Positions 8,140 to 15,524 of a DNA stretch of 64,000 nucleotides are shown one piece after another. Numbering within the stretch: position 1 is the first letter of the stretch; every line of letters starts with the position of its first letter. The stretch is taken from positions 5,149,502 to 5,213,501 of the forward strand of contig NZ_CP070356.1 in assembly GCF_016919445.1 (NCBI RefSeq), written 5' to 3'. Origin of the DNA: Pseudomonas sp. PDNC002. Lineage in GTDB: Bacteria; Pseudomonadota; Gammaproteobacteria; Pseudomonadales; Pseudomonadaceae. The position numbers and the translations under genes were made by a program. The notes beneath the pieces are model-generated. The model did not search any database, had not been told where the DNA came from, and was given only the letters and a program-made list of their open reading frames with translations.

Positions 8140-8883
8140 ATGCCTGCGACCGCCGACCTTCCGCGCTTCACCACCCTGCTGTTCGGACTGTCGGGCGATC
8201 TGGTGGACTTCGGCGCAAGGACGCTGCCGGTAGCCCTGCAACGCACCTGCCCCGACTGTCCGCCGGAGCGCCTGAACGACGCCCTCGCCCTGCCCCCGCA
8301 GGACGCCCTGGAACTGGCCCTTGGCCGCTGCGCCGACGCCCAGGAGCGCAGCCGCTTCCAGTCCGCCCTGGACGATGCCGCCCAGGCCCACGCCGAAGCC
8401 ACGCCCGGCGCACTCGGCGCCCTCCAGAGCCTGCACCAGAGCGGCGTACCCTGCGCCTGGCTGGATGAGCTGCCCAGCGCCACCACGCTGCATCTGGCCG
8501 CCGCCTTCGACGAGCACCTCGCCGCCGGCCTGCACATCGCCGGGCGCCAGTGGCCCGCCCCGGACTCCTGCTGGCAGGCGCTCATGCAACTCGACAGCCC
8601 GCATCTGGACGGCTGCGTACTGGTCAGTGGCCAGCCGCGCTTGCTCCAGGCGGGCCTGAATGCAGGCCTGTGGACCATCGGCCTGGCCGCCAGCGGCCCC
8701 CTGTGCGGACACGCACCGGGAGACTGGGACGCCCTGGGCAACCTCGACCGCGACCGCCTGCGCGCCCAGGCCACACTCGGCCTGTACCGTCTCGGCGTGC
8801 ATTCGGTCATCGATCATCTGGGTGAGCTGGATTCCTGCCTGCAGGACATCGCCGGCCGCCGCCTCAAAGGAGAAAAACCATGA
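8140..8883 (+). CDS. Phosphonatase-like HAD-superfamily protein lacking the catalytic nucleophile
   Basis: This 247-residue protein resembles phosphonoacetaldehyde hydrolases in its opening strand and overall length. The family block FDWAGTTVDYG is here FGLSGDLVDFG (residues about 15-25), so the Asp nucleophile is replaced by Gly. The helical cap follows, then VLVSGQPRLLQAGLNAGLWTIGLAASG, the region equivalent to the conserved HAD D-x-x-x-D / lysine part. Loss of the nucleophile argues against phosphatase chemistry, so a binding or regulatory role is likelier. It stops 3 bases after the downstream HD gene starts (ATGA overlap at 8880) and is divergent from a GntR regulator. An in-frame start upstream at 8005 would run through the operator region and was rejected. 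Confidence 0.72.
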   Translation: MPATADLPRFTTLLFGLSGDLVDFGARTLPVALQRTCPDCPPERLNDALALPPQDALELALGRCADAQERSRFQSALDDAAQAHAEATPGALGALQSLHQSGVPCAWLDELPSATTLHLAAAFDEHLAAGLHIAGRQWPAPDSCWQALMQLDSPHLDGCVLVSGQPRLLQAGLNAGLWTIGLAASGPLCGHAPGDWDALGNLDRDRLRAQATLGLYRLGVHSVIDHLGELDSCLQDIAGRRLKGEKP

Positions 8884-9461
8884 AGCACGAGCGCCATCGC
8901 TTCCTCGACGAGCTGGCCGAGCGCTTCGCCAGCCACGGCGCCGAGCCCTACGGCGAGGCCGTCAGCCAGGCCGAGCACGCGCTGCAGTGCGCCACCCTGG
9001 CCGAGCGCGCCGGCTGCTCCGACAGCCTGGTCATCGCCGCCCTGCTCCATGACATTGGCCACCTCTACGAGGACCCGGAACTGATCGAGGAGCAGGACCT
9101 GCGCCACGAGGAGTTCGGCGCCAGCCTGCTGCGCGAGTTGCTGCCTGAATCCGTCTGGCAGCCGATCCGCCTGCATGTGGCTGCCAAGCGCTACCTCTGC
9201 GCGATCGACCCGGCCTACCACGCCGGCCTGTCCTGGGCCTCGCGGCAGAGCCTGGCACTGCAGGGCGGGCCGTACGACGAACGCGGCGCCAGTGCCTTCC
9301 TCACAGCGCCCTTCTCCCAGGACGCGCTGACCCTGCGTCGCCTGGACGACCTGGGCAAGGACCCGGCCATGCGCACACCGGAGCTGGAGCACTTTTTCCC
9401 GCTGCTCGAACGGCTGCTGCGCGTTGACCGGCATCAGGCAAGGGTGCGCGCGGCGAGTTAA
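8880..9461 (+). CDS. HD-domain protein of the PhnZ-like diiron oxygenase family
   Basis: This 193-residue HD-domain protein has metal-ligand motifs QAEHALQ (His33), LLHDIGH (His57-Asp58, His61), RHEEFG and RLHVAAKRYLC. It belongs to the HD group found in phosphonate operons, whose member PhnZ oxidatively cleaves the C-P bond of 1-hydroxy-2-aminoethylphosphonate. Near the N-terminus it reads EPYGEAVSQ, where PhnZ (from memory) has a Tyr-x-x-Glu pair. Here Tyr24 and Glu26 are one residue closer. It is translationally coupled to the HAD-like gene. No PhnY-type dioxygenase is nearby, so the substrate is unknown. Confidence 0.75.
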   Translation: MKHERHRFLDELAERFASHGAEPYGEAVSQAEHALQCATLAERAGCSDSLVIAALLHDIGHLYEDPELIEEQDLRHEEFGASLLRELLPESVWQPIRLHVAAKRYLCAIDPAYHAGLSWASRQSLALQGGPYDERGASAFLTAPFSQDALTLRRLDDLGKDPAMRTPELEHFFPLLERLLRVDRHQARVRAAS

Positions 9462-9538
9462 GCTCAATGCATGGCGATGGACCTTTTCCCTGCGCGGTGA
9501 GGTCCATCTTTGGGTACGTACCGCAGAAGGACACCACC

Positions 9539-9802
9539 ATGCCGACACAACGCCTCCAGGAAGAACTCCAGGCCCTGCGCGAGCAACTGGAGCGCCAGCC
9601 GCCGCTGAACGAGGAAGAGCGCGCCTCGCTGCAGGCCCTGATCAAGGATATCGAGCTGCAACTGGCCAACGAAGAGGCGCTGGCCGACGAAACCCTGATG
9701 GACAACGTCAACCTGGCCGTGGAGCGCTTCGAGGCGAGCCATCCGACACTGGCCGGCACGCTCCGCTCCATCGTGCAGAGCCTGGCGAACATGGGTATCT
9801 GA
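9539..9802 (+). CDS. DUF4404 family protein
   Basis: This 87-residue acidic, mostly helical protein (MPTQRLQEELQALREQLERQ...) matches the DUF4404 family, for which I know no function. The first 60 residues are heptad-rich and would form a helical hairpin or coiled coil. The C-terminal part, LAVERFEASHPTLAGTLRSI, looks amphipathic. The start at 9539 has AGAAGG 9 bases upstream. The gene lies 77 bases after the HD gene and is closed by a hairpin terminator at 9828-9855. Confidence 0.8.
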   Translation: MPTQRLQEELQALREQLERQPPLNEEERASLQALIKDIELQLANEEALADETLMDNVNLAVERFEASHPTLAGTLRSIVQSLANMGI

Positions 9803-9827
9803 ACCGCGTTCACCCCCTCCAGATATC

Positions 9828-9855
9828 AAAAAACCCGGCCAAGGCCGGGTTTTTC
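9828..9855. terminator. Bidirectional intrinsic terminator (DUF4404 gene / queF)
   Basis: An ACCCGGCC-AA-GGCCGGGT hairpin (9833-9850) with an A-run before it and a T-run after it, between the convergent ends of the DUF4404 gene and queF. Confidence 0.85.
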
Positions 9856-9884
9856 GTATCCGCGTTTTACTGGCGCGCTGAGTT

Positions 9885-10715
9885 TTACTGGCGCACCAGG
9901 CGCCGATTGTCCGGCTGCACCGCCTCGCTGCTGCGGTACGGATTGATGTCCAGCCCGCCACGGCGCACGTAGCGCGCGTAGACAGTCAGGCGCGTCGGCT
10001 GTAGCAGGCGCTGCAGGTCGAGGAAGATGCGCTCGACGCACTGCTCGTGGAAGTCCTGGTGCTGACGGAACGAAACGACATAAGCCAGCAGGCTCGCGGC
10101 ATCCAGCGCCGGACCGCTGTACTCGACCACCAGGGTGCCCCAGTCCGGCTGGCCGGTGACCGGGCAGTTGGATTTGAGCAGGTGGCTGTAGAGCACCTCG
10201 TCGACACGCTGGGTATCGTCGCAGCGCAGCAGTTCAGGGCGCGGGTGGTCGTAGCTCTCCACTGCAACGTCCAGATCGTCGACGCAAATGCCCTCGATGA
10301 TCGCGACACCTTCGCTCGCCACCTCGTCCAGGCTGCGCACGCGCACGCCGACCGGCGCGCCAGCGGCGGCGGACAGGTCACGCTCCATCACCGCGCGTAC
10401 GGCTTCGGCACTGTCGAAGGCGGTCTGGTTCAGCGAGTTGAGGTAGAGCTTGAAGGACTTCGACTCGATGATGTTCGGCGACTGCGCCGGAATGGCGAAC
10501 TCGCCGATGGCCACCACCGGCTTGCCCGACGCGGTGAGCCAGGACAGCTCGTAGCAGTTCCACAGGTCCACGCCCTGGTACGGCAGGGTGTCCGCGGTCA
10601 GGCCCAGTTCCGCCCACTTGGTGGTGCGGGAGATCGGGAAGAGCAGCTCCGGCGCGTAGGTGGAGACGTATTCGCTGGATTTGCCCAGGGGCGAGTGTTC
10701 GGCGGGATGCTGCAT
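9885..10715 (-). CDS. queF: NADPH-dependent 7-cyano-7-deazaguanine reductase QueF (long form)
   Basis: QueF reduces preQ0 to preQ1 in queuosine biosynthesis for tRNA wobble positions. The 276-residue length is that of the two-domain proteobacterial form. The substrate-binding [15 protein letters not shown] motif lies at about 87-101. The catalytic cysteine is in [13 protein letters not shown] (about residue 190), followed by [19 protein letters not shown] and [14 protein letters not shown] segments of the tunnel fold. I chose the ATG at 10715. A frame open to 10820 adds 35 unrelated residues. No other queuosine gene is next to it. Its upstream side faces the repeat cluster at 10829-11432. Confidence 0.95.
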   Translation of the reverse strand: MQHPAEHSPLGKSSEYVSTYAPELLFPISRTTKWAELGLTADTLPYQGVDLWNCYELSWLTASGKPVVAIGEFAIPAQSPNIIESKSFKLYLNSLNQTAFDSAEAVRAVMERDLSAAAGAPVGVRVRSLDEVASEGVAIIEGICVDDLDVAVESYDHPRPELLRCDDTQRVDEVLYSHLLKSNCPVTGQPDWGTLVVEYSGPALDAASLLAYVVSFRQHQDFHEQCVERIFLDLQRLLQPTRLTVYARYVRRGGLDINPYRSSEAVQPDNRRLVRQ

Positions 10716-10828
10716 GGGGAGGTCCTGCTGGATCGGCGATGCGGGTGGTGGCGCGAGGCGGCGAGTGTATACAAATCCGCCGGTCCTTTCAGCAGCCGGC
10801 GGACGAGCCGGGCGCCGCAAGTCTTCCC

Positions 10829-10897
10829 GTAGGAGCGGACTCCGTCCGCGATGGCTTCCGGCGCGATGCGGACATATCGCGGACAGAGTCCGCTCCC
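10829..10897. repeat. Inverted REP pair (REPIN-like)
   Basis: Two copies of a REP-type palindromic sequence (GTAGGAGCGGAC...GTCCGCGA, 10829-10852) in opposite orientation (10876-10897) with a short spacer. Each copy can fold by itself and the pair can form a longer hairpin. The same REP core occurs at 11194-11217, 33057-33183 and 63109-63182. Confidence 0.8.
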
Positions 10898-10923
10898 GCT
10901 AGATGCCTCTGCGCTTGGGTCGG

Positions 10924-11040
10924 CCCTCACCCTAACCCTCTCCCAGAGGGAGAGGGGACCGTTCGGTGCAGGATGAAACCTCAGCATCAGCCGGCACAGA
11001 CGGCTCCCCCTCCCAACGGGAGAGGGCTGGGGAGAGGGGA
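10924..11040. repeat. CCCTCACCC...GGGAGAGGG intergenic element, copy 1
   Basis: A 117-bp element with long imperfect terminal inverted repeats (CCCTAACCCTCTCCC and GGGAGAGGGCTGGGG) and an internal TTCGGTGCAGGATGAAACC core. It joins directly to a partial copy at 11041-11120. Confidence 0.75.
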
Positions 11041-11241
11041 TCATTCGGTGCAGGATGAAACCTCGGCGTCAGCCGGCACGGACGGCTCCCTCTCCCTATG
11101 GGAGAGGGCTGGGGTGAGGGGATGCACTGGCACGGACTTCCCGGCGGAACACCGTTCGCTGTTCCCCAGAATGCGCCCCGCACAACCAAGGCGATCGCGG
11201 ACGGAGTCCGCTCCCACGAGATGCCTCTGCGCCTGGGTCGG

Positions 11242-11357
11242 CCCTCAACCTAACCCTCTCCCAGGGGGAGAGGGGACCGTTCGGTGCAGGATGAAACCTC
11301 AGCATCAGCCGGCACAGACCGCTCCCCTCTCCCTCTGGGAGAGGGCTGGGGTGAGGG
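11242..11357. repeat. CCCTCACCC...GGGAGAGGG intergenic element, copy 3
   Basis: Nearly identical to copy 1 over its left half, including the flanking ATGCCTCTGCGC and the internal GACCGTTCGGTGCAGGATG. The shared flanks show that the element was duplicated together with neighbouring sequence rather than inserted twice independently. Confidence 0.75.
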
Positions 11358-11447
11358 AAAAGCATAGGCACGGCCTTCCCGGCGGAACACCGTTCGTTGT
11401 CCCCCAGAATGCGCCCCGCACAACCAAGGCGAGAGCATGGCGCCGGC

Positions 11448-12155
11448 TCAGAACCACATCCGCACGCCCGCCACCCAGTAACCCTCTTCGTCGCCCTCTC
11501 CTTCCGCCCGAGCAATGTCGCCGCTGCGGCCGTAGGTCTTGCTCCAGACGTAACCGAAGTACGGCGCGAACTCCCTGCGCAGCTCGTAGCGCAGGCGCAA
11601 GCCCACCTCAAGCTCGCTGCCGCCCGCGCCAACGCCGGTATCACGGTCATCGGCCAAGGCCAGGTTGTACTCCAGCGCGGGCTCAAGAATCAGCCGCTGG
11701 GTCAGCAGCAGTTCGTACTCGGTCTCCAAGCGCAACGACGGGTCGCCGCGCTCGCTGAGGAACAGGTTGGCATCCACCTCGAACCACTGCGGCGCCAGGC
11801 CCTGGATACCCAGCACCGCGTAGCTGCGCGACGGACCCGGTTGTTCGTCGTGGCGCACACCCACCTGCCAGTCCCAGAAGTCCGCCACCATGCGCTGGTA
11901 AAGCAGCTGCACTTCGTTGTCGGTGGTCGGGCCGCCAGCGTCGCGCTCGCCTTCCAGTTTCAGGCGCAGCTTCTGGTAATCGGTGCCGTACCACCCCTGG
12001 GCTTCCCAGCCCAGCGCCTGGTCGTTGCCGTGGAAGCGGCTTTCCAGGCGCTGGATCAGCAGCGAGCCCATGGGCATGTCGTCCATCTCGGCGCTTTCAG
12101 CGGGCAAGGCCAGGCCCAGGGTCGCCGCGCAGGCCACCCTTGCTATGCGTTTCAT
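11448..12155 (-). CDS. copB: Copper resistance outer-membrane protein CopB (PcoB)
   Basis: This 235-residue protein has a signal peptide ending near LALPAESA. The CopB/PcoB beta-barrel domain then covers most of the chain. Recognisable stretches are GWEAQGWYGTDYQKLRLKLEGE, QLLYQRMVADFWDWQVGVRHD and the ending EGYWVAGVRMWF, an aromatic C-terminal residue typical of barrel proteins. It is the last gene of the cupredoxin-copA-copB operon, starting 9 bases after copA stops. The metal-binding Met-rich N-terminus of plasmid-borne CopB is reduced here to a short MDDMPM. It probably contributes to copper retention or export at the outer membrane. Confidence 0.92.
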   Translation of the reverse strand: MKRIARVACAATLGLALPAESAEMDDMPMGSLLIQRLESRFHGNDQALGWEAQGWYGTDYQKLRLKLEGERDAGGPTTDNEVQLLYQRMVADFWDWQVGVRHDEQPGPSRSYAVLGIQGLAPQWFEVDANLFLSERGDPSLRLETEYELLLTQRLILEPALEYNLALADDRDTGVGAGGSELEVGLRLRYELRREFAPYFGYVWSKTYGRSGDIARAEGEGDEEGYWVAGVRMWF

Positions 12156-12164
12156 GGCGATTCC

Positions 12165-13844
12165 TCAGAGGCTGGCGCTGGCGGGGGCCGGTTCGACGAT
12201 GACCTTGCGCATCATGCCGGCGGCCATGTGGTAGATGAGGTGGCAGTGGAAGGCCCATTCACCCAGGGCATCGGCAGGCACGTCGACGTCCAGGATGCTG
12301 CCCGGTGCCACGCTGACCACATGCTTAAGCGGGTTGAAGCGGCCGTTGCCCTTGTCCAGCTGCATCCACATGCCGTGCAGATGCATAGGGTGGGTCATCA
12401 TGGTGTCGTTGACGAAGCGGATGCGCACGCGCTCGCCATAGGTCAGGCGGATCGGCTCGGCCTCCGAGTATTTCTTGCCGTCGATGGACCAGAAGTAACG
12501 CTCCATATTGCCGGTGAGGCGGAACTCGATGGTGCGGTCCGGTGCGCGGTAGTCGGCGTAGGGGCGCATGGCTTTCAGGTCCGCGTAGACCAGCAGGCGG
12601 TTGCCCGGCTCGGCCGGCTGCGGCGTCAGGCCGCTCCCCGGCGCGTAATCGGATTTCGGCGCGGCGGCGCCCATGGCTGAATGGTCCATCCCAGCCATCT
12701 GCGAATGGTCCATCCCCGCCATGCTGGAGTGATCCATCCCGGCCATGTCCGCGTCTTTCGACTCAGCCATCGCCATGCCGCTGTGGTCCATGCCCTCGTG
12801 GCTCATGCCCATGTCGGCCATGGTCAGCAGCGGCCGTTCGCGCAGCGCCGGCACCTCGGCCACTAGGCCCTCGCGCGGCGTCAGCGTGGCACGGGCATAA
12901 CCGCTGCGGTCCATGGCTTCGGCGAAGAAGGTATAGGCGCGATCTTCCTGCGGCTGGACGATCACGTCGTAGGTCTCGGCCACGGCGATGCGCAGTTCAT
13001 CCACCGTCAACGGCTGCACGTCGTTGCCGTCGGCCTGCACCACGGTCATCTTCAGGCCGGGGATGCGCAGGTCGAAGTAGCTCATACCCGAGCCGTTGAT
13101 GATGCGCAGGCGCACGCGTTCGCCCGGCTTGAATAGGCCGGTCCAGTTCTGCGTGGTGTCCTGGCCGTTGACCAGAAAGCGGAAGCCGGCGATGTCGGCG
13201 ATATCCGTTGGCGTCATGCGCATGCCGCCCCAGTCCAGGCGGTCGCGCAGGGTCGCCATGAAGCCATTGGCGCGGGAGTCGGCGATGAAGTCGCCCAGAG
13301 TGCGCTGGTTGCCGTTGTAGTAGTCGCTCTGCTTCTTCAGGTTGGCGAACACGGTTTCCGGCTTCGTGTCGTGCCAGTCCGCCAGCAGCAGGGTGTACTC
13401 GCGGTCATAGCGGTACGGCTCGCGCGCCTTCGGCTCGATCACCAGCGGGCCGTAGAGGCCCTCGATCTCCTGGAAGTCGCTGTGGGCGTGGTACCAGTAG
13501 GTGCCGGACTGCTTCACCGTGAAGCGGTAGGTGAAGGTTTCGCCGGGCTTGATGCCGGGGAAGCTGATGCCCGGCACGCCATCCTGGGTATAGGGCAGGA
13601 TCAGCCCGTGCCAGTGCAGCGAGGTGTCGCGGTCGAGGGTGTTGGTGACGCGCAGCTCGACGTCCTCGCCCTCCTTGAAGCGCAGCTCCGGTGCGGGCGT
13701 CTTGCCGTTCACGACCAGCGCCTTGCGCGCGCCATCGGACAGCCTCAGCTCGCCCTCGCCAATCGTCAGGTCATACACGCCCGCCTGCACCGCCAACGGT
13801 GCCAGCAGCAGCGCCCCCAAAGCCCAATCCCTTGCGCGAATCAT
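12165..13844 (-). CDS. copA: Periplasmic multicopper oxidase CopA (PcoA)
   Basis: This 559-residue three-domain copper oxidase probably oxidises Cu(I) in the periplasm. Copper-ligand motifs are SLHWHGLILP, YWYHAHSD, THPMHLHGMW and FHCHLIYHMAAGM. A Met/His-rich copper-binding insert of MDHSxM repeats sits at about residues 345-400 (GMDHSSMAGMDHSQMAG and neighbours). The start at 13844 has AGGAGC five bases upstream. A TTG six codons earlier lacks a ribosome site. The signal sequence MIRARDWALGALLLAPLAVQA has no twin arginine, unlike the usual Tat-exported CopA, so copper loading may occur after Sec export. It is the second gene of the operon. Confidence 0.93.
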   Translation of the reverse strand: MIRARDWALGALLLAPLAVQAGVYDLTIGEGELRLSDGARKALVVNGKTPAPELRFKEGEDVELRVTNTLDRDTSLHWHGLILPYTQDGVPGISFPGIKPGETFTYRFTVKQSGTYWYHAHSDFQEIEGLYGPLVIEPKAREPYRYDREYTLLLADWHDTKPETVFANLKKQSDYYNGNQRTLGDFIADSRANGFMATLRDRLDWGGMRMTPTDIADIAGFRFLVNGQDTTQNWTGLFKPGERVRLRIINGSGMSYFDLRIPGLKMTVVQADGNDVQPLTVDELRIAVAETYDVIVQPQEDRAYTFFAEAMDRSGYARATLTPREGLVAEVPALRERPLLTMADMGMSHEGMDHSGMAMAESKDADMAGMDHSSMAGMDHSQMAGMDHSAMGAAAPKSDYAPGSGLTPQPAEPGNRLLVYADLKAMRPYADYRAPDRTIEFRLTGNMERYFWSIDGKKYSEAEPIRLTYGERVRIRFVNDTMMTHPMHLHGMWMQLDKGNGRFNPLKHVVSVAPGSILDVDVPADALGEWAFHCHLIYHMAAGMMRKVIVEPAPASASL

Positions 13845-13858
13845 CTTGGCGCTCCTGA

Positions 13859-14413
13859 TCAAGGCTTGACGGTCAGTTTGCCGACCATGCCGGCCTGGTA
13901 GTGCCCCGGAATATTGCAGGCGAACTCCAGGCTGGTGGCCTTGCTGAAGGTCCAGGTCAGCTCGGCGGTCTTGCCCGGCTCCACCAACACGCTGTTGGGA
14001 TCGTCGTGCTTCATCATCGGCATATCGCCATGGCCCATCTTGCTATGGTCCATGGAGCCAGGGTCCATCTTGCTCATGTCGTGCATGCCGGTGGGCGTGA
14101 GCATCCCGGCATCCATCATCTGCTGCATTTCCTTCTGGTGGCCGGCGTGCATCGCGGCGCTGCCCAGATTGAACTCGTGCAGCAGGCTCCCCGTGTTGTG
14201 GATGACGAAGCGCACGGTCTCGCCTGGTTTCACGTCGATGCTTTCCGGCTCGAAGAACATCTCGCCCAGCTTGATCTCCACGGTGCGAGTGGCCTGGGCG
14301 GCCTTGGCCGGCTTGCCGAAGTCGTAGCCGTGCCCGGCATCGGCCAGGGCCGGCAGGCTGAAGGCGGCGGCGAGGCCGAGGGCGGAAGCTTGGAGCAGAT
14401 GACGCAGGGACAT
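13859..14413 (-). CDS. Cupredoxin-domain periplasmic copper protein (CopI-like)
   Basis: This 184-residue protein has a signal peptide ending in SLPALADA and a single plastocyanin-like fold. The type-1 copper ligands are His in SLLHEFNLG, then Cys, His and Met in FACNIPGHYQAGM. Between strands it carries a Met/His-rich insert (about residues 95-145: HQKEMQQMM, GMHDMSKMDPGSMDHSKMGHGDMPMMKHDD in pieces) that can bind extra Cu(I). It is the first gene of the operon with copA and copB, 14 bases before copA. It has an AAGGAG ribosome site and a CopR-type box 69 bases upstream of its start. The PAO1 homologue (PA2807, from memory) is copper-induced. Confidence 0.88.
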   Translation of the reverse strand: MSLRHLLQASALGLAAAFSLPALADAGHGYDFGKPAKAAQATRTVEIKLGEMFFEPESIDVKPGETVRFVIHNTGSLLHEFNLGSAAMHAGHQKEMQQMMDAGMLTPTGMHDMSKMDPGSMDHSKMGHGDMPMMKHDDPNSVLVEPGKTAELTWTFSKATSLEFACNIPGHYQAGMVGKLTVKP

Positions 14414-14481
14414 GGCGAATCTCCTTTCTGGAATGTTGGCCATGGTCGCTGCCGGCGGCTGAGGGTTACCTGTCGGGAAGA

Positions 14482-14495
14482 TTACAACTCTGTCA
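14482..14495 (-). promoter_or_regulatory. Candidate CopR box upstream of the cupredoxin-copA-copB operon
   Basis: TTACA-ACTC-TGTCA is the inverted-repeat layout TGACA-N4-TGTAA read on the minus strand. It matches the half-site spacing of CusR/CopR-type operators (TGACA-N4-TGTCA). It lies 69 bases upstream of the cupredoxin start codon, a normal distance for an activator site. Confidence 0.6.
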
Positions 14496-14536
14496 GCTTG
14501 GCGCTCAGCCGCCCGGCGCGGGGTATAAAGAGGGCG

Positions 14537-14561
14537 AAAAAAAGCCCGCCATAGGGCGGGC
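14537..14561 (-). terminator. Intrinsic terminator after the PtrA-like gene
   Basis: On the minus strand, GCCCGCC-TAT-GGCGGGC is followed by TTTTTTTCG. It lies 25 bases after the stop of the 43-codon gene, so that gene is a separate short transcript from the cupredoxin operon. Confidence 0.75.
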
Positions 14562-14585
14562 AAGGGGCAGCACGATGAATCGGAT

Positions 14586-14717
14586 TCAGCAGGCCTGACG
14601 CGCCGTGGCGGCCTGTTCCTGCATGCGCTGGAAGGTGCTGTCCCCGCCTCCGTCAGCCAGAGCCGGTGTGGCGGGGAAGAACAGCACGGCAAACAGCGTG
14701 GAGATGATCAGGTGCAT
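14586..14717 (-). CDS. 43-residue secreted peptide, PtrA-like, in the copper locus
   Basis: The minus-strand frame from the ATG at 14717 to a TGA at 14586 encodes a signal peptide, MHLIISTLFAVLFFPATPALA, followed by DGGGDSTFQRMQEQAATARQAC. The GGG-D-x-T-F-x-R-M pattern after the cleavage site is what I recall of the N-terminal region of PtrA, a copper-induced periplasmic protein next to copRS in P. aeruginosa. There it was also reported to repress type III secretion. The P. aeruginosa protein is about 63 residues, so this one would be truncated. It has a GGAGCC ribosome site and a terminator. It is divergent from copR, sharing a 126-bp control region. Confidence 0.65.
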   Translation of the reverse strand: MHLIISTLFAVLFFPATPALADGGGDSTFQRMQEQAATARQAC

Positions 14718-14797
14718 GGCAGGCTCCTCGATGGCGCTGAAAAATGAACACGTCGCCAGTGTGCAACACCGACGCTGTCAGTTCGCTGACCGCCCCA

Positions 14798-14811
14798 TTA
14801 CCCTGATGACA
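14798..14811 (+). promoter_or_regulatory. Possible second CopR box between the PtrA-like gene and copR
   Basis: TTACC-CTGA-TGACA keeps eight of ten half-site bases of the TTACA-N4-TGTCA arrangement seen at 14482-14495. It lies in the divergent gap 33 bases before copR. It could serve autoregulation and the peptide gene. Weaker than the first box. Confidence 0.35.
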
Positions 14812-14843
14812 GCCGCGCCCTGAGCGCCCGAATGGATACCCGG

Positions 14844-15524
14844 ATGAAACTTCTCATCGTCGAAGACGAACCCCGCATCGGCCAGTACCTGCAGCAGGGC
14901 CTGAGCGAGGCCGGCTTCGCCGTCGACCTGACCGCCGACGGCGACGAAGGCCTGCAATTGGCCCTGACCGGTGAGCATGACCTGCTGATCCTCGACGTGA
15001 TGCTGCCCGGCCGCGACGGCTGGCAGATTCTCCAGGCCGTGCGCCAGACCGGCAGCGCCGTGCCCGTTCTGTTCCTCACCGCCCGGGATGCCGTGGAAGA
15101 CCGCGTGCGCGGCCTGGAACTGGGTGCCGACGACTACCTGGTGAAACCCTTCGCCTTCGTCGAACTGCTCGCCCGCGTCCGCACCCTGCTGCGCCGTGGC
15201 GGCCAGCAGATCCAGGAAACCACCCTGCAACTGGCCGACCTGGAACTCGACCTGCTGCGCCGCCGCGTGCAGCGCGCCGGCAAGCGCATCGACCTGACCG
15301 CCAAGGAATTCGCCCTGCTGGAACTGCTGCTGCGCCGCAGCGGCGAGGTGTTGCCCAAATCGCTGATCGCCTCCCAGGTGTGGGACATGAATTTCGACAG
15401 CGACACCAACGTCATCGAAGTCGCCATCCGCCGCCTACGCGCCAAGGTCGACGACGACTTCCCGCAGCGCCTGATCCACACCGTGCGCGGCATGGGCTAC
15501 GTGCTGGAGGAGCGCGAAGCATGA
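14844..15524 (+). CDS. copR: Copper-responsive OmpR-family response regulator CopR
   Basis: This 226-residue regulator has a receiver domain opening with [13 protein letters not shown], the phospho-Asp in [14 protein letters not shown] (about residue 51) and the switch lysine in YLVKPFAF. A winged helix follows with [15 protein letters not shown] and [15 protein letters not shown]. It should activate the flanking copper genes. An in-frame ATG at 14832 would add four residues. I follow the usual MKLLI start, but the choice is not certain. It overlaps copS by 4 bases. The divergent copper operon, and box-like sites on both sides, identify it as CopR rather than a generic heavy-metal regulator. 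Confidence 0.9.
   Translation: MKLLIVEDEPRIGQYLQQGLSEAGFAVDLTADGDEGLQLALTGEHDLLILDVMLPGRDGWQILQAVRQTGSAVPVLFLTARDAVEDRVRGLELGADDYLVKPFAFVELLARVRTLLRRGGQQIQETTLQLADLELDLLRRRVQRAGKRIDLTAKEFALLELLLRRSGEVLPKSLIASQVWDMNFDSDTNVIEVAIRRLRAKVDDDFPQRLIHTVRGMGYVLEEREA

Larger units (their letters stand above)
10716..11447. repeat. 732-bp intergenic repeat cluster between queF and copB
   Basis: No gene is seen here. The stretch is made of two kinds of element. One is GTAGGAGCGGACTCCGTCCGCGA-like REP sequences at 10829-10852, inverted at 10876-10897 and again at 11194-11217. The other is a family of about 115 bp bounded by CCCTCACCCTAACCCTCTCCC and its near-complement GGGAGAGGGCTGGGGTGAGGG (10924-11040, partial 11041-11120, 11242-11357). 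A tail block with GGCGGAACACCGTTCG and GCGCCCCGCACAACCAAGG occurs twice (about 11131-11194 and 11369-11432). So a unit of over 200 bp is itself duplicated. These are non-coding, palindrome-rich elements typical of Pseudomonas intergenic regions. Confidence 0.85.

Noticed and set aside
10924-11357. CRISPR array
   Set aside because: Elements are about 115 bp with terminal inverted repeats and shared cores, not short repeats with unique spacers, and there are no cas genes.
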